From positions 59,926-123,925 of the forward strand of contig LDWW01000012.1 of NCBI GenBank assembly GCA_001045525.1: a stretch of DNA of 64,000 bases, written 5' to 3'. The notes beneath the pieces were generated by a model. It saw only the letters and a list, made by a program, of their open reading frames with translations, was not told where the DNA came from and ran no database searches. Both the position numbers and the translations under genes were made by a program. Numbering within the stretch: the stretch's first letter is position 1; each line of letters starts with the position of its first letter. This document shows, one piece after another, positions 25,572 through 32,840 of this stretch. The stretch comes from Chitinispirillum alkaliphilum. Its GTDB lineage: Bacteria > Fibrobacterota > Chitinivibrionia > Chitinivibrionales > Chitinispirillaceae.

Positions 25572-27341
25572 CTATCTTTTACGAAGTCTTATTGACTGAG
25601 GTGTGATCTCTACAAGTTCATCGTCATTAATATAAGCAATACAGTCTTCCAGAGTTTGCACCCAGGGAGGAGTAAGAAGAACATTGTCATCAGAACCTGC
25701 AGCCCGCATATTGGTGAGTTTTTTCTCTTTTCCGGGATTTACAACCAAGTCATTGGACCGGCAATGTTCCCCAACCAGTTGTCCTTTGTACACCTTTACA
25801 CCTGGGCCGAGAAACATTTTACCTCTATCCTGGAGATTATTCAGAGCAAAAGCAACAGTTGAACAGTTTTCCTTTGCAATCAGTACACCATTCTGTCTTG
25901 TTCTTATTTCACCACAATGGGGTCCGTATTCAAGGAACACATAATTCATCACACCCATTCCCTTAGTATCGGTTAGAAACTCTGATCTGTAGCCAAGAAG
26001 TCCCCTGGTAGGTATTTTGAAAACAAGTCTGCTCATTCCGTTATCCTGGTGCATCTGAAGAAGAATACCCTTGCGGACGCCGATTTTCTCAATTACAGCC
26101 CCTGCAAACTCTTCCCCAACATCAATGGTCAGCTCTTCGTAGGGCTCAAGGGTAGTGCCGCTTTCTTCACGCATAATGACCTGAGGTCTGGTGACCTGAA
26201 ATTCATACCCTTCTCGACGCATTTTTTCTATCAGAATCGATAAGTGTAACTCACCTCTTCCGGAAACCTTATGCCCGACAGTCTCTTCGAGTGACTCTAC
26301 CTTAATGGCTGTATCAGACAAAATCTCTTTCAAAAGCCTGTCCTGAAGGTGACGGGATGTAACAAATTTCCCCTCCAACCCAGCGAAAGGAGAATCATTG
26401 GGGATAAAATTCATGGATATAGTAGGCGGATCAATTTCTGTCGGAGGCAGTGGGTTTGGGTTCAGAGCATCGGTGAAGGTTACACCGACCGTGACCTCCT
26501 CCATACCGGCAACTGCAACTATTTCCCCAACAGAAGCAACCTCTACAGCGACTTTCTGCATACCATCAAATTTGTATAATTTTGATATGCGAGCGGGGAT
26601 AAGTTCACCGTTGCGCATTGAGACGGAAATCTCTTTGTTGACGTTTAAGGTACCTGCAGTTATTTTGCCGATCCCCAGTCTTCCAAGATATGGAGAGTAG
26701 TCAATTGAGCTCACCAGCATCTGGAGCGGATCCTCTTCATTCCCTTTGGGGGGTGGAATATGTCTGGTAATCTTTTCATACAGCGGTTCCATAGTCATAC
26801 CGTCTTCATCGGGATCATTCCTTGCGTAACCGTCCTTTGCAGAGGCATATACGAGGGGAAAGTCAAGTACATGGTCCGGTGCGTCAAGCCTGGCCAGAAG
26901 GTCGAAAACCTGATCTACAACCCACATTGGGCGAGCTGCAGGTTTGTCTATTTTGTTTATTACCACTATGACCGGGAGATGAAGTGCAAGTGCTTTTTTC
27001 AGAACAAAGTAAGTCTGGGGCATAGGCCCCTCCTGTGCGTCAACCAAAAGTAGTGCACCATCTGCCATCTTTAAAACACGTTCAACCTGACCTCCAAAAT
27101 CAGCATGGCCAGGAGTATCGATAATATTTATATGAAAATCTCTGTAGCGAAAGGAACCGTTTTTTGCCGAAATGGTGATTCCCCGTTCCCGCTCCAAATC
27201 CATCGAATCCATCATACGTTCGGCTACATTTTGATTTTCCCTGAACATTCCGCTCTGGCGGAAAAGCTCATCCACAAGAGTTGTTTTCCCATGGTCAACA
27301 TGGGCGATAATTGCGATATTTCTAATTTTGTTACGATTCAT
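25572..27341 (-). CDS. typA: Ribosome-associated GTPase TypA/BipA
   Basis: This is a translational GTPase of 589 residues that binds the ribosome and is needed for ribosome assembly and stress or cold growth. The G domain shows G1 AHVDHGKTT, G2 ERGITI, G3 DTPGHAD and G4 NKID. Domains II-III and V follow, and the C-terminal TypA-specific domain contains NNLQDRGKMFLGPGVKVYKGQ and NMRAAGSDD, with the LTPPW and IELRKR-like end (IRLRKR). It is monocistronic: a long hairpin follows it and a 358-base gap precedes it. Confidence 0.96.
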   Translation of the reverse strand: MNRNKIRNIAIIAHVDHGKTTLVDELFRQSGMFRENQNVAERMMDSMDLERERGITISAKNGSFRYRDFHINIIDTPGHADFGGQVERVLKMADGALLLVDAQEGPMPQTYFVLKKALALHLPVIVVINKIDKPAARPMWVVDQVFDLLARLDAPDHVLDFPLVYASAKDGYARNDPDEDGMTMEPLYEKITRHIPPPKGNEEDPLQMLVSSIDYSPYLGRLGIGKITAGTLNVNKEISVSMRNGELIPARISKLYKFDGMQKVAVEVASVGEIVAVAGMEEVTVGVTFTDALNPNPLPPTEIDPPTISMNFIPNDSPFAGLEGKFVTSRHLQDRLLKEILSDTAIKVESLEETVGHKVSGRGELHLSILIEKMRREGYEFQVTRPQVIMREESGTTLEPYEELTIDVGEEFAGAVIEKIGVRKGILLQMHQDNGMSRLVFKIPTRGLLGYRSEFLTDTKGMGVMNYVFLEYGPHCGEIRTRQNGVLIAKENCSTVAFALNNLQDRGKMFLGPGVKVYKGQLVGEHCRSNDLVVNPGKEKKLTNMRAAGSDDNVLLTPPWVQTLEDCIAYINDDELVEITPQSIRLRKR

Positions 27342-27699
27342 TGAGATGTTTTGCTTTATTGGCTTAGAGAGAAGATTGAAAAAACAATATGAATTTCGAC
27401 TTTTACCGGGCTAATATTGCCTCGTTGAAGATAAAAGTGAGAGCGTAAAATAACATAACGCTTTAGGTTAGTCCAAAGAAAATATATGTTACCGTTTATT
27501 TTTAGATATTTTAAGACAATGAGAGAAGGAATATGGGGGAAAGGAAAATGTGGTGTCCTTAAAGGGTTCTGGAAAAAAGAGGGATTCAGGGTAGTGCGGA
27601 TATAAAGGCGCAATCCATGTTAATCACGGGCTGCGCTTTATTCAGATGATTAAAACAAAAGGGGTTCATACATGCCAGCATTTCCGTCTCCGGCCCGTT
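27342..27699. other. Intergenic region upstream of typA
   Basis: This 358-base AT-rich region separates typA from the BON genes, all on the minus strand. It must hold the typA promoter, but no convincing -35/-10 pair was found. A partly paired segment at about 27605-27640 (AAAGGCGCA with TGCGCTTT) may help end the BON transcript. Short open frames here look like noise. Confidence 0.5.
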
Positions 27700-28368
27700 T
27701 TACATGGCGAGAGGAAATATGCTCAGATCGTTTTGCAGATCAATTACACCGGTTGTAAAATGTACTACGTTTTCTGCTGTTTTGTATGCATGAAAGTCGG
27801 GTACTTTGCCGGAAAGTGTAACTTTGCCCTTCTCTACTTTTACATCGATCAGATCGATATCTATATCGATATTTCTTTCCAGGGCGTTTATAATATCCTG
27901 GGCTATAATTTCATCCATTATGTCATGGGTGGGTGTAACTGCGATTCTGTTGTCCACGACAATGACTCCGGCGATATTCTTTGCTTTCTCTTGCGCCTTT
28001 TGCTTCTGCCAGTAATGCCCCACAGCACCCTCAAGCACCACGACCCCTTCTTCGAGTGAAATTATCAGATCCTCTCCTGCGAGTGCGGGGTCCCAGTTGA
28101 AAGCGTTTCTTATGTTGTCTTTGAGCTCCCGTGCAGAGCTGGGAACAGGGGAATCAAGTTGAACCGTGATTCTGTTTTCAACCGTTTCGACCCCCGGAAC
28201 AGCCCAGGCATCGGATTCTGCACTTTTTCGAGCAAATGAAGTTGGCACGGTGCCGTGGAGAGTGACATGTGAATTGTTGATCTCGATATGGATATCTGAA
28301 GCATCAACCCTGGAGTCCCAGAAGAGCTGGTCGACTATTCGTTTTTTAATCTCTTCATCCGTAAACAT
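27700..28368 (-). CDS. Triple BON-domain protein
   Basis: This protein of 222 residues is built from three BON domains (about 1-72, 75-147, 150-220). Each has the pattern of the fold: a strand such as HVTLHGTVPT, VVVLEGAVGH or KVTLSGKVPD, followed by an alpha helix with AxxxAxxxxGV and a closing strand (ENRITV, DNRIAV, QNDLSI). BON domains bind phospholipid and occur in OsmY. No signal peptide is visible, unlike OsmY, so it may be cytoplasmic or use another route. It follows a second BON gene by 21 bases in the same operon, and a third paralogue is at 29780. Confidence 0.85.
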   Translation of the reverse strand: MFTDEEIKKRIVDQLFWDSRVDASDIHIEINNSHVTLHGTVPTSFARKSAESDAWAVPGVETVENRITVQLDSPVPSSARELKDNIRNAFNWDPALAGEDLIISLEEGVVVLEGAVGHYWQKQKAQEKAKNIAGVIVVDNRIAVTPTHDIMDEIIAQDIINALERNIDIDIDLIDVKVEKGKVTLSGKVPDFHAYKTAENVVHFTTGVIDLQNDLSIFPLAM

Positions 28369-28389
28369 CTGTTTCTCCGTTTTTTTTCG

Positions 28390-29049
28390 TTAAGTGGTGA
28401 GGTTGTTCTGTACAGCTACTACCCCGTCGGTATGTTTTGCGATCTCTTCAGCCGCTTTGAGAGCGTTAGAGTCTTCAACAGTCCCGTTAAGCACAACCTC
28501 CCCCTCAGAGACCTGAACATCGATAGAGTTTACATCGATTTTTCTGTTTCTGTCCAATGCGGCTTCGATATCACGTGCTATGAGCTCATCGACATAGTGG
28601 CGGGTAGGTACGACAGCCAGCCTGTTTTTAAACCCCTTTATCCCCTGTACGTTGAGTGCTGCTTCCTCAGCTCTGTCTTTTTGCCACAAAGCCGCAACAC
28701 TCCCTTCAAGAAGAAGCTGTCCCTCCCGGACTGAAACCTGAATATCGGAATCGTCTATGTTGGGGTCAAAAGCCAGGAGGCTCTGAACCGAAGCGGTGAT
28801 GTTGCTGTCCTGGGGGGTATCAAGGCCGGAGGGAAGCTCGACAGTGATTTCATTATCCACCTCAGCAACTCCTTCAACAGCCCTGGTGTCAAGTTCTGCA
28901 ATCCGCTTTGCCCAGTATGAAGGGACTGTGCCGCTTAGTCGGATCTTTCCATCGGTGATCTCAACAGTAATGGATGAGGGATCGAGTCTTGCGTCCCAGA
29001 AAAGCTGTGATTGAATTCTGTCCTTTATGCTCTCACCCCTGTTTTGCAT
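28390..29049 (-). CDS. Triple BON-domain protein
   Basis: This protein of 219 residues is a paralogue of the neighbour at 27700 with three BON domains. The repeated strand-turn motifs are KIRLSGTVPS, QLLLEGSVAA and EVVLNGTVED, each followed by an AxxxAxx helix and a VxVVxNxLxV strand. The order of the first two domains (QLFWDARLDPSS, LLAFDPNIDDSD) is also shared with the paralogues. No signal peptide is seen. The start ATG 29049 follows GGAGG. It is the first gene of the minus-strand pair and is divergent from the CBS gene over a 177-base region. Confidence 0.85.
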   Translation of the reverse strand: MQNRGESIKDRIQSQLFWDARLDPSSITVEITDGKIRLSGTVPSYWAKRIAELDTRAVEGVAEVDNEITVELPSGLDTPQDSNITASVQSLLAFDPNIDDSDIQVSVREGQLLLEGSVAALWQKDRAEEAALNVQGIKGFKNRLAVVPTRHYVDELIARDIEAALDRNRKIDVNSIDVQVSEGEVVLNGTVEDSNALKAAEEIAKHTDGVVAVQNNLTT

Positions 29050-29151
29050 ATTTTTTCCTCCTGTTATTTGTTTCTTTTGACCATAGATAATAATCTGAGG
29101 GGTTATTCAGTTTTAAACAAAAAGGTTGCAAGATTCATACCCAGGGAGCCG

Positions 29152-29167
29152 TGGCATATAATTCGCA
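29152..29167 (+). promoter_or_regulatory. Weak sigma-54-like promoter before the CBS gene
   Basis: The plus strand reads TGGCAT, ATAAT, TCGCA. GG and GC have the required ten-base spacing, but both elements differ from consensus (TGGCAC and TTGCA). It lies about 60 bases before the CBS-domain ATG, similar to the other sigma-54 sites in this window. The TATAAT-like overlap could also be a housekeeping -10 box. Confidence 0.35.
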
Positions 29168-29226
29168 GCATCATTAAGTGATGGGTTCCTGATAAGTGAC
29201 TTTCAATTCTCAAAAGGAGTGGTATT

Positions 29227-29655
29227 ATGCAGGTTTTCGATGTCATGACTCGCGATTTTGAATCACTGCCGGAAAATTCATCGGTTCTCGAAGCGGCAAA
29301 GAAAATGCGTGATCTCAATGTGGGAATAATCCCCATAGAGAGAAACGGTAATATAGAGGGGATCGTAACCGACAGGGATATAACCATAAGAGCATTAGCA
29401 GAGGAGCTTAACCCAGCAAAACTCTCCCTTGGAGAGATTATGACCAAGGAAGCATTCTTCTGCAACACGGAGGATGATGTAAACCGTGCCGCACAACTTA
29501 TGGAGGAGAAGAAAGTGAGACGTCTTCTGGTTAAAGACAAAGAGGGTAAGTTCTGCGGAATAGTTTCCCTTGGAGATATAGCCACTCATGTCTCAAAGGA
29601 CCTCAGTGGCGAAATACTGCAATACGTCTCTCAGCCGAGCCATCCAAACAGATAG
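29227..29655 (+). CDS. Tandem CBS-domain protein
   Basis: This cytoplasmic protein of 142 residues consists of one Bateman module: CBS1 (about 8-60, DVMTRDFESLPENSSVLEAA, ending TDRDITIRAL) and CBS2 (about 72-128, IMTKEAFFCNTEDDVNRAA, ending GIVSLGDIA). Such stand-alone modules bind adenosine nucleotides and act as energy sensors. AAAGGAG lies seven bases before the ATG. It is divergent from the BON pair and upstream of a third BON gene, and this CBS-BON neighbourhood suggests a general stress cluster. Confidence 0.9.
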   Translation: MQVFDVMTRDFESLPENSSVLEAAKKMRDLNVGIIPIERNGNIEGIVTDRDITIRALAEELNPAKLSLGEIMTKEAFFCNTEDDVNRAAQLMEEKKVRRLLVKDKEGKFCGIVSLGDIATHVSKDLSGEILQYVSQPSHPNR

Positions 29656-29682
29656 GATGCGCTTTGTTTTTCATTTTTTCCG

Positions 29683-29718
29683 TTCTCCGGCTCCGGTTAC
29701 AAAGGCAGAGCCGGAGAA
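29683..29718. terminator. Perfect 11-base hairpin after the CBS gene
   Basis: TTCTCCGGCTC and GAGCCGGAGAA pair perfectly around a 14-base loop, 28 bases after the CBS stop. No T-run follows on the plus strand, so it may be a processing or stabilising structure as well as a terminator before the third BON gene. Confidence 0.65.
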
Positions 29719-29779
29719 CCCCATGTTTCTCAATTTGCTTCTCAAAACGGGATAAAAATATTGGCGCGGGAGGAAACAC

Positions 29780-30445
29780 ATGGTAAAGGATAAAAGGCAG
29801 CTCGTTGAGGAAATAGAGTACAGAATATTCGGCGACACCCGAATTCAGCCAAAAAAACTGCGCGTGCAGCTAAGGGACAGTAAAGCTGTTTTAAAAGGGG
29901 TGGTGCAGTCTGCTGCGGCTAAAGAGGCCGCCGAATCAGATGTGTGGGCCGTAAAGGGTATAAAAGGAGTCGAAAATAAACTAAATGTCCAGTTCCCTCA
30001 AAATTACACCACACCGAGTGATGAAACCATAAGAGAGAATCTTCTTCAGCAATTTTCCCTCGACCCCGACCTCTATCAGGAGAATATAAGCTGCAGAGTT
30101 GAAAAGGGGAAAATCATCCTGGAGGGAACTGTGGGTGAATTTTTCAGAAAACACCGCGCTCACCTTCTTGCAAAACAGATGGGTGGGGTAAAAGAGATTA
30201 AAAACAATATCTCCGTGGTGCCCACAAGAACCATTGAAGATCGTGGGATCGCAAACACAATAACCCACCACTGCCACAAAATCCTTGAAAACAAAATCTC
30301 TTCACTCTCGGTTGAGGTGCAGAACGGACATGTTGTTCTTATCGGCACTCTCCCCGATCTGCAATCCTTCGATACTGTTGAAGATATAGCCAGGTACACC
30401 GATGGAGTGAGGGATGTTATCAATAAAACTTTGATCACTGAGTAA
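29780..30445 (+). CDS. Triple BON-domain protein
   Basis: This protein of 221 residues is the third BON paralogue, with domains at about 1-72, 75-147 and 150-220. The motifs are KAVLKGVVQS, KIILEGTVGE and HVVLIGTLPD, each followed by a helix with alanine spacing and a closing NxLxV/NxISVV strand. It is more basic at the N-terminus (KDKRQLVEEIEYR) than the other two. No signal peptide is visible. GGGAGG lies six bases before ATG 29780. It is encoded downstream of the CBS gene on the same strand and just upstream of the flagellin genes, which have their own promoters. Confidence 0.85.
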   Translation: MVKDKRQLVEEIEYRIFGDTRIQPKKLRVQLRDSKAVLKGVVQSAAAKEAAESDVWAVKGIKGVENKLNVQFPQNYTTPSDETIRENLLQQFSLDPDLYQENISCRVEKGKIILEGTVGEFFRKHRAHLLAKQMGGVKEIKNNISVVPTRTIEDRGIANTITHHCHKILENKISSLSVEVQNGHVVLIGTLPDLQSFDTVEDIARYTDGVRDVINKTLITE

Positions 30446-30494
30446 TTCACTATTAGAGGGATTGGTTTTTTTTAAAAGAATTCAGAAAAAAAAT

Positions 30495-30521
30495 TAAAGA
30501 AATTCAGAAACCTTCCGATAT
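30495..30521 (+). promoter_or_regulatory. Sigma-28 promoter of flagellin gene 1
   Basis: TAAA at 30495-30498 is followed after exactly 15 bases by TCCGATAT, which matches the FliA (sigma-28) consensus TAAA-N15-GCCGATAA with two changes. The start codon of the flagellin lies 104 bases further on. Confidence 0.75.
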
Positions 30522-30557
30522 CTTGAAAAGGAGATAATTTACACGATGCCTGATATC

Positions 30558-30587
30558 CTGTGTGCTGAAAGGGGAAGTTCGCCACAG
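30558..30587 (+). ncRNA. Conserved leader hairpin of flagellin mRNA 1 (cis-acting)
   Basis: In the 5' leader CTGTG pairs with CACAG, followed inwards by GC/GC and GAA/TTC pairs, and displays the eight-base loop AGGGGAAG. The same loop at the same distance from the start codon (about 37 bases) occurs in the second flagellin leader, with different inner stem bases. The loop carries a GGA motif, as do AAAAGGAG upstream and the Shine-Dalgarno AAGGGAGG downstream, which is the arrangement of CsrA-controlled leaders. Confidence 0.6.
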
Positions 30588-30624
30588 AGATAGGGATGTC
30601 GATAATTTCAACAAGGGAGGTTGT

Positions 30625-31377
30625 ATGAGTTTCAATGTTGGTTCTCTCAACAGAGCAACAACAGTTATGTCCCGCAGCTTTACAACGGCAGGAAACGACA
30701 TGAGCAGAGCTCTTGAGCGGATCTCCTCCGGGAGCCGGATCAATCGGGCCAGTGATGACTTTTCCGGATTTGCAAGTGTTGTAAACCTTTCCAATGAAGC
30801 CAAATCATTTCAGAACAGAGCGGTTCAGCTTCGTGAACAGGGAGCAATCGTTGAGCAGTCCCTGGATGTTGCGAATCAGGTCTTAAGTGATCTGTACAGC
30901 ATGCAAACAGCGCTGGCTGATGGTGACACTCAACAAGCCGCGGCTATTGGTGTTGCGATTGAGGAAGCTTTGAAACTTCAGGCTCACGATAACACTAACC
31001 TTTTAAGCAATACTCTGGCAACCGATCTTGGGATAAGGGGAGCAACTGGTGATGCGCTTGGGGTCTCGATAAGCGCCATAACAGGTTTGGCTGCCATTGA
31101 TGGTGATTCAGATGCCGCTGCCGTTACCGCTGCAATCGGAGAGGCGCAAGTTTTTGTCAAAGAACTCCAGGGGCTCCAGAGCGCTGTCCAGTCCCACACC
31201 GCTCTTGCAGAAGTTATGGCTTCAAACAGTGAGGCCGTATCCTCTGCTATCACTTCCATTGATGAAGCTGCAGAGATGGCAAAATATGTCGAAGCTGACA
31301 TAAGACAACAAGCTGCGGTATCCATGTTCTCACAGGCCAATATGTCCAGAAGAAACATAAGTATGTTGTACAGGTAA
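30625..31377 (+). CDS. Flagellin
   Basis: This is the filament subunit, exported by the flagellar type III system. From ATG 30625, seven bases after AAGGGAGG, it has 250 residues, a short flagellin with D0/D1 ends and a small centre (about 110-170). The N-terminal core is marked by ALERISSGSRINRASDDFSG (about 30-50), and the C-terminal core by AEMAKYVEADIRQQA, then MFSQANMSRRNISMLYR at the end. The helix heptads are typical, but the very N-terminus (MSFNVGSLNRATTVMS) is divergent from classic flagellins. The frame from GTG 30562 includes the leader and is not the start. A perfect terminator follows. Confidence 0.92.
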   Translation: MSFNVGSLNRATTVMSRSFTTAGNDMSRALERISSGSRINRASDDFSGFASVVNLSNEAKSFQNRAVQLREQGAIVEQSLDVANQVLSDLYSMQTALADGDTQQAAAIGVAIEEALKLQAHDNTNLLSNTLATDLGIRGATGDALGVSISAITGLAAIDGDSDAAAVTAAIGEAQVFVKELQGLQSAVQSHTALAEVMASNSEAVSSAITSIDEAAEMAKYVEADIRQQAAVSMFSQANMSRRNISMLYR

Positions 31378-31402
31378 AAAACACTATATTTTACTTATGA
31401 AA

Positions 31403-31437
31403 TGACGGAGCCGATAAATCGGCTCCGTCATTTTTTT
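31403..31437 (+). terminator. Terminator of flagellin gene 1
   Basis: TGACGGAGCCGA and TCGGCTCCGTCA form a perfect 12-base stem with a TAAA loop, followed by seven T residues. It ends the first flagellin transcript, so the two flagellin genes are separate units. Confidence 0.95.
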
Positions 31438-31559
31438 ACATGTAAAAGCTGTCTCTATGCTTTTATATACCTGCGACAAACATTTAACTTACCTGCAAAA
31501 CGACTGATGAAAAATTTACCCTTGTAAAAACAGGAATCTGAGTTTTTTTAAAAAAGAAT

Positions 31560-31586
31560 TAAAGTTTTCAGGTTTTCTGCCGATAA
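31560..31586 (+). promoter_or_regulatory. Sigma-28 promoter of flagellin gene 2
   Basis: TAAAGTTT, 11 bases, GCCGATAA: a perfect match to the consensus FliA promoter with the correct spacing. The start codon lies 98 bases downstream, nearly the same leader length as in flagellin gene 1. Confidence 0.95.
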
Positions 31587-31619
31587 TTCCTAAAAGGAGT
31601 TACTCTACCGATATCTGGT

Positions 31620-31647
31620 CTGTGGTGGAAGGGGAAGTCCAGCGCAG
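31620..31647 (+). ncRNA. Conserved leader hairpin of flagellin mRNA 2 (cis-acting)
   Basis: CTGTG pairs with CGCAG (one G-U pair), then after a G-G mismatch TGGA pairs with TCCA, displaying the loop AGGGGAAG. The loop is identical to that in flagellin leader 1 while the stem bases differ in a way that keeps pairing. The hairpin ends 36 bases before the ATG. Confidence 0.6.
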
Positions 31648-31683
31648 GGATATGGATATCGAAATTTCAACAAGGGAGGTCGT

Positions 31684-32445
31684 ATGAGTTTTGATGTTGG
31701 TTCTCTCAACAGAGCCACCAATGTCATGTCCCGCAGTTTTGTATCTGCCGGAAATGATATGGGCCGGGCACTGGAGCGGATTTCCTCTGGAAGCCGAATA
31801 AACCGTGCTTCCGATGATTTTTCCGGATATGCCAGTATCGTAAACCTCAGCAATGAGGCAAAAACATTTCAAAACAGAGCAGTTCAACTACGCGAGCAGA
31901 GTGCTGTTGTGAAGCAGGCACAGGATGTTGCAGATCAGATGTTAGGTGATCTTTACAGCATGAAAACTGCCCTGGAAAACAGCGATACCGAACTTGCAGC
32001 CGGCTACGGAGTTTCAGTCTCTGAAGCCCTGAAACTGCAATCACATAACAATGTAGACCTGATAAATGATGATCTGGTATCAGGGTTGAATGTGACCGGT
32101 GCCACCGGTAATGCTCTTGGAGTAACTATTACGAGTTTTGCCGATGAGAATGCATTGAAAAGTATAGGTGCTGATTCTGAACTTGCCCACGTAAATGCCG
32201 CCATAGGTGAACTTGAAGTATTTATCAAAGAGCTTCAAGGCTTTCAGGGCGCAATTGAATCTCACACTTCTCTTGCAGAAGTTATGTCTTCAAATAGCGA
32301 AGCAGTTTCTTCAGCAATTACAGCAATTGATGAAGCTGAAGAAATGGCAAGGTATGTTGAGGCTGATATCAGACAACAGGCTGCAGTAGCAATGTTTTCT
32401 CAGGCAAATATGTCCAGGAGAAACATAAGTCTTCTTTATAGGTGA
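31684..32445 (+). CDS. Flagellin
   Basis: This second flagellin of 253 residues is a close paralogue of the gene at 30625. The N- and C-terminal cores are nearly the same (ALERISSGSRINRASDDFSG; MFSQANMSRRNISLLYR), while the central region (about 110-175) differs in sequence and has a three-residue length difference. It starts at ATG 31684, seven bases after AAGGGAGG. The consensus sigma-28 promoter is better than that of gene 1, so this may be the more strongly expressed copy. Filaments made of two flagellins are common; division of roles cannot be told from the sequence. Confidence 0.92.
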   Translation: MSFDVGSLNRATNVMSRSFVSAGNDMGRALERISSGSRINRASDDFSGYASIVNLSNEAKTFQNRAVQLREQSAVVKQAQDVADQMLGDLYSMKTALENSDTELAAGYGVSVSEALKLQSHNNVDLINDDLVSGLNVTGATGNALGVTITSFADENALKSIGADSELAHVNAAIGELEVFIKELQGFQGAIESHTSLAEVMSSNSEAVSSAITAIDEAEEMARYVEADIRQQAAVAMFSQANMSRRNISLLYR

Positions 32446-32469
32446 TACTTGATTGTGTACTCTTTTCCA

Positions 32470-32499
32470 AGGCGGGATCAGTTTTGTTCCCGCCTATTT
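32470..32499 (+). terminator. Terminator of flagellin gene 2
   Basis: AGGCGGGA and TCCCGCCT pair perfectly around a ten-base loop, followed by ATTTTGG. It lies 24 bases after the stop. Confidence 0.85.
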
Positions 32500-32840
32500 T
32501 GGTGTGCCAAATGAAGGGGGTTTTTTAGCAAATGCTCTCAACAGGCAATATCCCTCAAATTTGCACCAGGGCACGCGAGGCTGACCCTTCAGTGTACATA
32601 ATAGATGAAGAAACTGAGCTGACCTGGTATATGGGGACAAAATTCGAATTCTCATCGGGTGTTTCTTTGAATGTGTGGTGCAAGCGAAGTGGGTTTAAGT
32701 TACATGGTTGCGAATTGAAAAACAGCTTAGTTGTAATACTGTTTCAGTCAAGGTTTTTCTCCCCTACCCTAAAAATAACCGGATGCTACTTTTGACAACA
32801 GAACAAATAACAGCCTCTAAGGTTGGCAGTTTATGGAAAA
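32500..32840. other. Intergenic region without a convincing gene
   Basis: These 341 bases separate the second flagellin gene from the convergent antiporter gene. An open frame of 87 codons (ATG 32532) has no ribosome binding site of note, no recognisable domain and no coding-like composition. No promoter or structure stands out. Confidence 0.5.

Noticed and set aside
32532..32795. 87-codon open frame after the second flagellin gene
   Set aside because: No ribosome binding site, no recognisable domain and unlike composition of real genes nearby.
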